Shown here: positions 56,379-64,000 of the stretch, piece by piece
Numbering within the stretch: the stretch's first letter is position 1
Layout: every line of letters starts with the position of its first letter
Source of the DNA: Tannockella sp964372125
GTDB taxonomy: Bacteria > Bacillota_I > Bacilli_A > Erysipelotrichales > Coprobacillaceae
Assembly (NCBI GenBank): GCA_964372125.1
Contig: CAYJPL010000006.1
Span: 22,366-86,365 of the forward strand
Reading direction: 5' to 3'
DNA: 64,000 nucleotides
The notes under the pieces: generated by a model
What the model saw: only the letters and a program-made list of their open reading frames with translations
What the model was told of the DNA's origin: nothing
Databases searched by the model: none
Program-made: the position numbers and the translations under genes

Positions 56379-56583
56379 TTTACCGCTATAATTATGTTAA
56401 ACATCTATTTAATATAAAATGACATTACTGTAAATGAATAAATAATCATTAAAATACTTAATACGGTATAATCAAAATAAAAAGTAGTATATATTCAGTA
56501 GTGTGACAAATGAAAACAATAAATAATTGTACAAACGGAAAAGAACAAAAAAGAAAAAATGTGAAAAAAATACGAAAAAATGA

Positions 56584-56612
56584 TTGTAAAATGTAAATCA
56601 TAGTGATAGTAT
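56584..56612 (+). promoter_or_regulatory. Promoter of giant surface protein 2
   Basis: TTGTAA (56584-56589), 17-nt spacer, TAGTAT (56607-56612), within TAGTGATAGTATGTG, nearly identical to the promoter of the paralogue at 6219-6233. The palindrome over the -35 seen there is absent here. Confidence 0.6.
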
Positions 56613-56662
56613 GTGTTTTTTGTGTGTGTAAATAAATTACTAATATGAAAGAGGAAACATGA

Positions 56663-59600
56663 GTGAACCGTATTAAGAAACTATTTACACTATTATTAGT
56701 GTCATTTATTGCACTGCAACCGTTATCAACTGTTAATGCAATGGATGAAGAAGTACAAACATCTAGTGAGATATTTAGTGAAGTAAGTGAAATAATTACT
56801 GAATTTCAACTAGAAAATGAAATTACAAATCAAGAAACAACAGTAGGGAGCGATTATGCACTGGAACTACCAGAGAGCATCACTGCCGTTTTTAGTGTTG
56901 TCGATGAAGAAGGGAATATCGTTGAAGCAAGCGCGCCTGCAACAAAGGATGTTGTAGTAACTTGGACTGAAATAGATGCTAAAGAATTTTCAACTGAGAA
57001 TGCTGGTGTATATACATATCAAGCGAGTCTTGTAAACGGTGCAAATACAGTGATAACTGATTTGACAATGCCAGTTATTAATGTTGAAGTAATTGATGAT
57101 TCAGATAAAACTGCACCAGTTATTACTGCAGCAAATGCTAAAGTAGAAATCGGTGATGAAAGAACAATTAATGAAATTATTGGATTATCAGTAATTGATG
57201 ATGTTGATGGTGATATTACTGAAAATGCAGTGGTTACATCAACTGTTAAAATTGATGTGGTAGGAAACTATATCGTATCAATTGAAGCTACTGATGCCAA
57301 TGGAAACAGTGCTTCTATGGGAGTTGCTGTAGAAGTTAGTGAAAAAGAAAGTGCCGAAGAGCAAGAAGAACACGTTCCACAGCAACAATCAATTATAGGT
57401 GCGATTGCATCAAATGCTAAAGGTGATATTTTCTTTAGATCTTCACAAATCCCATTTGCACCTGCAGATGATCCTGATTGGACATGGGACTACGCAGAAA
57501 CGCCAATTCCTAATACAAATGATCAAGGAGAAGGTGGATCATTTTCAATGGTACTAGGAGTAATTTATGATGCTACATTAGAACCAGGGTCAAAAAGAGT
57601 TATTGAAGTTAACATAGATCAATTTAATAATGGGGAATATCATGCACTAAAAATTGCTAATGCATCATTTAACTCAGAGTATATTGATTCAGATCAATCA
57701 TATTTTACATCTGACAAAATTGTTTACGTTATTAATAATGATCTACTACAAGGAGCAGAAGCAGCAATGTCATTTAGTATTGGGGTTTCTTCAGCTTATG
57801 ATGGTGGAAATACAAACTATTATATTACAGAAGGTACTATAGCATCTGCTGTTGGATATATGTTATTAAATAATCCAAATGGTGACTTAGGTACAACAGT
57901 TCGAGAATATCAACAAGGAACTGATCCTAGAGCGCTTAGTGAAGAAGCTATTCTAGAAGATAGTGAAGTAACTTTAAAACATACTATTCGTAGAGATAAC
58001 CATGGGACACAACCAATTATTTCGGAATTTTCTGTAATTAAAAGTGATTTATCAGTAGATGTAACAGACAAACCGATTACAGATTTATGGTTAGGTGTGG
58101 ATGGACATTTATATTATACAGATACGACTACTGGATTGCCTATAAATAGTCAGTCATATGGATATGCATTTAGATTTACGGAAGAAGATCATGCCCCAGT
58201 TGGAGATTTTACGTGGAGCATATCAATGCCAGAAGAAATACCGATAATGTATAGTACCACTCAACATATACCTTATAGCCTTACAATAGATGAATCAACT
58301 GGTACTGTTTCTGTTATAGATATGATTGCATCAACGACAATGAATAATGGGTGGATAAGTACTGGTAACATAAAAAGCTTCGGTGAAATGTTTACTGGTG
58401 TAAAGGCTGCATCTACTCAAGTACAATTTGCATTTAGAAATACTGGAACAGGTAACTATGGTCCAAGAGGGCCTTATGCATTACATACGTATACAGAAAA
58501 TGGAACATATGAAAGTGAAACAATCACGGCACAATACAATCAAGTAGTTCCAGATACAGAAAATGGTGGATATAAAATCGAGCAGTTCACTCAAGAGTTT
58601 GGTAATTTGGTGATTCATGTTCCTGAATACATCTATGAAGATAAAATTATCATGGAAGCATCAATTCCAGAAAAAGTAAATTATGATGATCCAACAGGAA
58701 TGGAATACAATTTCTCTATTTATAATAATGTTAGTTCGACTGATATATATAACAATAAGGCACCTTATTTCCATAATGGTGGTGTTATGACTATGTCATT
58801 TGCTGATGAAAACTTTGATCCTCATACAATTACATTAAATAATACATATGGTGAGTTTGTATCGTATCAAGTAGTTTATGCAGACGGAACACTGGGTCCT
58901 ATAAGAAATGTAAGTTCTAAATTCACAGTAGATACACTTCCAAACTTAGCAGGAGCTGAAGTTACAGAGGTTAAATTCAATATATCTGAACAAGGTCTTG
59001 TCAAAGATGGATATGCGACAAATTATTCATCATCTGGACTTTTTACAGGTGAATTCACAGAACCAACGGAAGTAAATTCAATTAAAGTTGATGTTAACTT
59101 CTCAAGTGATGGTAATGGTACAAATGCAACACCAGTTTCATTTGATAAAGAAATAACTTGGGAATATCAACCTGGAACAGATTACTTACATCTATATCAA
59201 GAATTTGATGATAACTCAATTTTAGTAAATGATAATTTAAATAGTACAGGAGTAATTCTTAATCTAGGAGCAGCGATTCCTGCAGATATCCTTGAATCTT
59301 CAGTAATCTATAGAAATGTTAGAGTAAATATGTTTGATACGTCATTAGCAACAGATGCTAATCACGCAAAAGAAATTCAAGCAATATTAGCACAAGGTGG
59401 TTACACATTTAATTTTAATGGTACGGATAAATCAATTGAGTATAATACATTGGATGAACCAGATGCAAAAGTATGGGTTGAATATACAACGAATTTAGAT
59501 TCGAACCCTAAAAAACAATACTTAGATACAAGTACATCCGAGGCGTATACTATAAGTTTACAAGAAGGAGAGTATTTTACTAGTCTACAATTCTGCGCAG

Positions 59601-62600
59601 ATCGATTACGTTTATTAGGATATGATGCAACGAATATTAGCAGTGACGGAATGAATTTTGACCTTGTGTACTTTATAACTAACTTTAGGTTTAATGCAAT
59701 TCGTCACGATGATGTAGACCAAATTACACCTAGTAAAAATATTATTATACCTGCTCAAATCACGGCTGATGGACTTGGTGATACATGGACACCGCCAACT
59801 GGAACATCGGCAGTAGATGTAAATAATACAAAAAGGTTTGCAGATGATTATCACGAAATTGATCTTTCAACAAGTCATAACTATGTTAATTTAAGATATA
59901 CTGCAACACTTAATCCGTCAATAATCACAGATAGTATTACTGGAAAAGTCGTAAGTAATACACTACCGACTGCTACTTCAACAAATGGTCTGTTAGCAAC
60001 ATCAGGAAGTATGACAATTAATCTACCAACAACATCTGGAATGTTATCTAATACTCACAGTGATATCGTATATTATCCAGAAGGAACAAAGGCATATTTA
60101 CAATTAAATACAGAATATTTCAAATATATAGGAGATAATGAACGAATCCAAACAAGAGTTATCGATGGAAAAACATTCTTAATCTATGACTTAGCTGGAC
60201 TTCAAAATCATACAGCAAGCTTTTCAATCGACAATGATGATTTTTGGGTTACTAATAATTTAAATTCACCGGAATCACATTCAGTATTTTTAGATTCATA
60301 CTTTGATATTGGACCAATATTAGATATAAAAAATACTGAAAGACCATATTACAATTATGTGGCAAGTAGTAATTTGGAACCATATTTATCAGAAAATCCA
60401 TATAATTTAGAAAGCGTAGCTGCAGAATCGTCAGCAGTAAATCGTTTTGTGGAAATGAATGTATCAACAACAACTAAAATTGATATTGCAGCATCAACAA
60501 ATATCTTTTTATACCCTGGTATTGAAGATAAGGTAGAACATATAGAATCAGTATCCTATAAAATCCATGATGCAAGTACATTGAAGTTAGGAGTTGATGT
60601 AGGTAGTACAGATAGAAGTTTTACAAATTACCATATGGTAATTGAATTACCTAGATCAGGAGTTACATACAAAAACCAAATTATGTCTGATGCGGTTGAG
60701 AGTGAAGAAAGTATTTATATTCGTGAACTTAGTGAAAATGCAGTAAGCTTTACTGGAGGATTATCAACTCTAAAAGAAGAAAACAAACCAATTATTCAAT
60801 ATGCACAATCTGTGACATTTAATGAAGCAAGTGCTTACTCAGAAATTGGTTCATTAACACCAGCAACAAGTATATACGATGCTCGTTATGTAGTTGTTTC
60901 ATTCCCGACAATACCACAAAATTTATTTGGTACTGTTGAACTATCATTAACAGGTGACTTATTTATAGAACATGAAGGTGGAGAAACAGCAAAAGAAAAC
61001 CATACATTATATGACGCTCAAAATGGGGCAAAATCATATGCAAATGTACAGTCAAGATTTGAATACACAACAACATCAGCAACAGAAGGAAGCTATAACA
61101 TTGGAACTGGTTACTCTGTAAAACCAGCAGAATTTATTTTTGAATATGTAGTTGTTTCAGGAAAAGTATTTGAAGAGGATACTGTAAATTATCCGGATGG
61201 AATCCTAAATAATTCTGATTTTGAATATAACGCGTCAAATATAGTTATTAAAAACTTAAACCAATTAGATGAAACTGGGAATCCAGTAATTATGGAGGTT
61301 GAACCAGGAGCTGATGGTACAGGATATCAAGTTGTTTTACCACCAATTAAAACAGAAGATGGGGAAGCAGCGCCATATAACTTATTCTTAGATCTAGAGG
61401 CAATGGGTAAATCAGGAACGCATACATTAACGAAAAATGCATCTAGCGCAGTAGATGTAGAAAACAACAATAATGCACCTAGGGTTGCACCAGGTGATAC
61501 GCCTATAGGTATACCTATTTATACAGATGAAGATGGATATACTTCAATAAGAAGTATAATACCGACAATACCATTAGTGACTGATTTTGAATTAGAGAAT
61601 GGTTATGTTGACTTTGGTATTTATAAAAATCCAACAGTTACAGTTTCACCATCAAGAGTTACAGTCCCAGAAGGTGGTACAGCTAATGTAACGGTTTCTG
61701 TCAATGGTGTAGGAACAATCTTAGATACAGGTTATGCTCCTGTAGAAGGAAATGAATACGTGGATGTAACAACAGAAATGTCTGGAGATAGAAAAACTGC
61801 AAACGTTATACTATCGGGTACAAAAGCAACATTAGATGGTGCAGATGAAAATATTTATTTATCAGCAAACACAAAAATTCTAAACTATTTTGGTGAAGAA
61901 ATTGAAGGTCCTGTATCAGAGTATCTAGTTTACGAAAGACCATCTGTAACTTTCCATCCATATGATAAAACTGATTCTACAATTGTGGGATCATGGAATG
62001 ATGGAAGTGCTGATCCAAGTAAAAATGTTGTTCTTAATCCTTTAACAGGGAAATATGAGAGCGGATCATTATCAATTGTTGATGTACCATTAATTACACC
62101 ACCAACTGGTGGCGAGGATAATTTAGCATTTGAATGTTGGCAATTAGAAAATGGAACGAAAGTCTACTTTGATACTAATCAAAAAGAGTTCCCAGACAAC
62201 ACAAATCTATATCCAGTATTCTCAGTAGATAACATTGTAGATCCAAACAATGACCTTAATGGTGATTTACCAGGTGATGGAATTGCTGACGTATTCCAAA
62301 CAGTAGTGCATCATGAAGTTACTAATGGGACTTGGGATGGAGAAACAGAAACGCCTACAACAACAAGTCAAGTAGTTACGTTTATTAAAGATCGCCAACC
62401 ATCAATCAATGGTATAGGATACTATACTGTGCCTGAAGCAACACCAACTCCAGGGTATACAAATGGTCACTGGAATGGTTCAACTTCAACTGGAACATTG
62501 TCATATACAAAAACTGAAAAAACATTCTATTATGAATTTGAACCATATAACTATAATGTAAACTTTGATGCAAATGGTGGTAGTGGAACTATGGATTCTC

Positions 62601-64000
62601 AAGAGATGGAATATGCAGTTCCAGAAGCACTGAATACAAATACATTCACTAAAGAAGGACACACATTTATAGGATGGGCAACTGAGCCAACAGGTGAAGT
62701 TGTATATACAAATAATCAAGAAGTTGAGAATTTAGTAGCAGCAGAAGGCGAGGAAGAGACACTTTATGCAGTATGGGAAGCTGACATTAATGAAGATGGA
62801 ATCCCTGATAAATATCAATCACAAGTAACATATAACACAGTACATGGTACTTGGGATGGAACTGAAACGACACAAACGGTATGGATCACATACTATAAAG
62901 ACGGTGAATTATCAACAGCTGATGATGCACAAGCAACATTAACACCGCCGACAAGTATTCCAAATGATGGATACCATGGTGGAATATGGAATGTGCCAGT
63001 AATACCAACAACTGTACCAAAATCAGCAGGAGCACAAGAATTCACATATACGCATGTTCATGCACAACCTGAAGTAACACAAGCAGTAACAAATCCAGGT
63101 GGAATTGCACCTGAAACAGATGCAGTAACAGTAAAACAAGGTGGAGATGTAACATTAACTGCAACAGGATCATCATTTAATGCAGATCCAGAAGACTTAA
63201 CATACCAATGGTATAAAAAATTAGCAGATGGAACATATGAAGAAGTAACTGGTGAAACAGGAATCACATTCACACCACCAACAGATGTATTAGGTAATGA
63301 AACATATAGTGTAGAAATTACAGATACAAGAAATGGTGAGACAGCAATGAGTGAAGACTCAGTAGTAACAGTAGCACCATATGCAATTATATTTGTACCA
63401 AATGGTGGAACATTCACTGATGGAACAACTGCAAATAAAGTAGATTTAACAACACAAGAAAAAGTAGTTACAAATGATGTTGATCAACCAACTAAAGCTG
63501 GAAATGTCTTTGCGGGATGGACAATTGAAGGTGTAGATGGAACATTTACAACGGAAGAAATTCAAAACTATGTATTCCCAGGAGACAAAACAGTAACAGC
63601 AGTATGGTTAGAAGATATATTAGTAGATAATGATAAAGATACAAATGGAGCAATTATTGGAGATGGTATCCCAGATATCTATCAAACAACAGTAACGCAT
63701 GTAGTAGAAAATGGAACATGGGATGGAGAAACAGAGTTAGAAGTAAATGAAGTGGTAACATTCTATAAAGATGGAGAATTGTCAAATGCATCAGATGCAA
63801 GTGCAGAATACGACGTGCCAACAAGTACAGGAAATTCTGGATATACAAATGGAGCATGGCAAGGAGATACATCAACAGGAATAGTAACAGGATTTACAGC
63901 TGATGAAGTAATCTATGAATATGCTTATGGTCCAATCGTGCCAACAGTAAGCCAAGTGCCAACAGCACCAGAGTCAGTATCAATTGACAGCGAGAGTGTA
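56663..64000 (+). CDS. Giant surface protein 2, paralogue of the 6285 gene (3' end outside window)
   Basis: Open from GTG 56663 (GAGG at 56651-56654) to the right edge: at least 2446 codons, no stop, frame checked at 57659, 59999 and 62516. The signal peptide MNRIKKLFTLLLVSFIALQPLSTVNA ends near residue 26. An Ig-like domain absent from paralogue 1 lies at ~148-228 (DKTAPVITAANAKVEIGDE...). The shared beta-rich core begins ~252 (KGDIFFRSSQIPFAP). From ~1860: DGIADVFQ or DGIPDKYQ-type repeats near bases 62240, 62790 and 63650, each with an NGTWDG module; an InlB_B repeat near 62550-62770 (GHTFIGWATEP); an Ig-like YQWYKK module near 63070-63370; another InlB-like segment near 63390-63610. A sortase signal is expected beyond the edge. 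Likely adhesin; ligand unknown. Confidence 0.85.
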   Translation, partial: MNRIKKLFTLLLVSFIALQPLSTVNAMDEEVQTSSEIFSEVSEIITEFQLENEITNQETTVGSDYALELPESITAVFSVVDEEGNIVEASAPATKDVVVTWTEIDAKEFSTENAGVYTYQASLVNGANTVITDLTMPVINVEVIDDSDKTAPVITAANAKVEIGDERTINEIIGLSVIDDVDGDITENAVVTSTVKIDVVGNYIVSIEATDANGNSASMGVAVEVSEKESAEEQEEHVPQQQSIIGAIASNAKGDIFFRSSQIPFAPADDPDWTWDYAETPIPNTNDQGEGGSFSMVLGVIYDATLEPGSKRVIEVNIDQFNNGEYHALKIANASFNSEYIDSDQSYFTSDKIVYVINNDLLQGAEAAMSFSIGVSSAYDGGNTNYYITEGTIASAVGYMLLNNPNGDLGTTVREYQQGTDPRALSEEAILEDSEVTLKHTIRRDNHGTQPIISEFSVIKSDLSVDVTDKPITDLWLGVDGHLYYTDTTTGLPINSQSYGYAFRFTEEDHAPVGDFTWSISMPEEIPIMYSTTQHIPYSLTIDESTGTVSVIDMIASTTMNNGWISTGNIKSFGEMFTGVKAASTQVQFAFRNTGTGNYGPRGPYALHTYTENGTYESETITAQYNQVVPDTENGGYKIEQFTQEFGNLVIHVPEYIYEDKIIMEASIPEKVNYDDPTGMEYNFSIYNNVSSTDIYNNKAPYFHNGGVMTMSFADENFDPHTITLNNTYGEFVSYQVVYADGTLGPIRNVSSKFTVDTLPNLAGAEVTEVKFNISEQGLVKDGYATNYSSSGLFTGEFTEPTEVNSIKVDVNFSSDGNGTNATPVSFDKEITWEYQPGTDYLHLYQEFDDNSILVNDNLNSTGVILNLGAAIPADILESSVIYRNVRVNMFDTSLATDANHAKEIQAILAQGGYTFNFNGTDKSIEYNTLDEPDAKVWVEYTTNLDSNPKKQYLDTSTSEAYTISLQEGEYFTSLQFCADRLRLLGYDATNISSDGMNFDLVYFITNFRFNAIRHDDVDQITPSKNIIIPAQITADGLGDTWTPPTGTSAVDVNNTKRFADDYHEIDLSTSHNYVNLRYTATLNPSIITDSITGKVVSNTLPTATSTNGLLATSGSMTINLPTTSGMLSNTHSDIVYYPEGTKAYLQLNTEYFKYIGDNERIQTRVIDGKTFLIYDLAGLQNHTASFSIDNDDFWVTNNLNSPESHSVFLDSYFDIGPILDIKNTERPYYNYVASSNLEPYLSENPYNLESVAAESSAVNRFVEMNVSTTTKIDIAASTNIFLYPGIEDKVEHIESVSYKIHDASTLKLGVDVGSTDRSFTNYHMVIELPRSGVTYKNQIMSDAVESEESIYIRELSENAVSFTGGLSTLKEENKPIIQYAQSVTFNEASAYSEIGSLTPATSIYDARYVVVSFPTIPQNLFGTVELSLTGDLFIEHEGGETAKENHTLYDAQNGAKSYANVQSRFEYTTTSATEGSYNIGTGYSVKPAEFIFEYVVVSGKVFEEDTVNYPDGILNNSDFEYNASNIVIKNLNQLDETGNPVIMEVEPGADGTGYQVVLPPIKTEDGEAAPYNLFLDLEAMGKSGTHTLTKNASSAVDVENNNNAPRVAPGDTPIGIPIYTDEDGYTSIRSIIPTIPLVTDFELENGYVDFGIYKNPTVTVSPSRVTVPEGGTANVTVSVNGVGTILDTGYAPVEGNEYVDVTTEMSGDRKTANVILSGTKATLDGADENIYLSANTKILNYFGEEIEGPVSEYLVYERPSVTFHPYDKTDSTIVGSWNDGSADPSKNVVLNPLTGKYESGSLSIVDVPLITPPTGGEDNLAFECWQLENGTKVYFDTNQKEFPDNTNLYPVFSVDNIVDPNNDLNGDLPGDGIADVFQTVVHHEVTNGTWDGETETPTTTSQVVTFIKDRQPSINGIGYYTVPEATPTPGYTNGHWNGSTSTGTLSYTKTEKTFYYEFEPYNYNVNFDANGGSGTMDSQEMEYAVPEALNTNTFTKEGHTFIGWATEPTGEVVYTNNQEVENLVAAEGEEETLYAVWEADINEDGIPDKYQSQVTYNTVHGTWDGTETTQTVWITYYKDGELSTADDAQATLTPPTSIPNDGYHGGIWNVPVIPTTVPKSAGAQEFTYTHVHAQPEVTQAVTNPGGIAPETDAVTVKQGGDVTLTATGSSFNADPEDLTYQWYKKLADGTYEEVTGETGITFTPPTDVLGNETYSVEITDTRNGETAMSEDSVVTVAPYAIIFVPNGGTFTDGTTANKVDLTTQEKVVTNDVDQPTKAGNVFAGWTIEGVDGTFTTEEIQNYVFPGDKTVTAVWLEDILVDNDKDTNGAIIGDGIPDIYQTTVTHVVENGTWDGETELEVNEVVTFYKDGELSNASDASAEYDVPTSTGNSGYTNGAWQGDTSTGIVTGFTADEVIYEYAYGPIVPTVSQVPTAPESVSIDSESV
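61571..61611 (+). repeat. 41-bp perfect repeat shared with the first giant gene (copy 2)
   Basis: Exact direct copy of 10983-11023, about 50.6 kb away in the same orientation, inside a conserved part of both surface proteins. Confidence 0.9.

Larger units (their letters stand above)
56325..56662. other. Gene-free region before giant surface gene 2
   Basis: 338 nt with a terminator at the left (56344-56378) and a promoter plus leader at the right (from 56584). The middle is very A-rich (for example 56521-56580) and holds no frame, RNA or repeat that I can support. Confidence 0.6.

Noticed and set aside
1..64000. Mycoplasma genetic code (TGA as Trp)
   Set aside because: TGA ends the deacetylase gene at 21124-21126, Trp positions use TGG, and sortase and wall-related genes argue for a walled bacterium.
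1..64000. tRNA, rRNA, CRISPR or phage genes
   Set aside because: I found no cloverleaf, rRNA-like segment, repeat-spacer array, integrase or phage structural gene in the intergenic regions.

Overview
The window comes from an AT-rich, Gram-positive-type bacterium (Bacillota). Evidence: strong AGGAGG-like ribosome sites, intrinsic terminators, TATAAT-type promoters, a lipoprotein signal, a VPETG sortase anchor, a DUF951 protein, and TGA used as a stop (for example at the deacetylase ending at 21126), so this is not the Mycoplasma code. An Erysipelotrichia/Turicibacter-like or related gut lineage is my inference; no rRNA is present to settle it.

Layout. 1-2.5 kb: the 3' part of a dockerin-bearing glucosaminidase, then a membrane-anchored surface protein. 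2.5-4.5 kb: three consecutive 5'-truncated gene remnants (feoB with an in-frame stop, pssA, an alpha/beta hydrolase). 4.6-6.0 kb: an FAD oxidoreductase. 6.3-13.5 kb: a 2395-residue sortase-anchored surface protein. 13.6-17.7 kb: housekeeping genes (RarA-C-like protein, FolD, DUF951, topoisomerase III). 17.9-21.1 kb: a LacI-type regulator, a MATE pump and a carbohydrate deacetylase.

21.3-43.5 kb is a very complete alpha-glucan utilisation region: phosphorylase, MalQ, a neopullulanase-like GH13, two GH13 alpha-glucosidases, a MalEFGK importer with an extra membrane protein, a GH133 debranching enzyme, a type I pullulanase, an esterase and a GH31. Nearly all enzymes lack signal peptides, so the picture is import of maltodextrins followed by cytoplasmic breakdown. 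Near-palindromic GAAAACGTTTTC boxes lie at three promoter regions and probably bind the LacI-type regulator, CcpA, or both.

43.6-56.3 kb is a second catabolic block: a radical-SAM sulfatase-maturating enzyme, two AraC-type regulators, a Cys-type sulfatase, two short CHR (chromate/sulfate-type) transporter subunits, GH127, GH38, another GH13 and an amidohydrolase. From sulfatase to GH38 the genes are packed like one operon. I propose that the CHR pair exports the sulfate released in the cytoplasm.

56.7 kb to the right edge holds a second giant surface protein (at least 2446 codons, open at the edge), a paralogue of the first. The two giant genes share perfect DNA repeats of up to 41 bp in direct orientation and bracket the whole 43-kb catabolic block.
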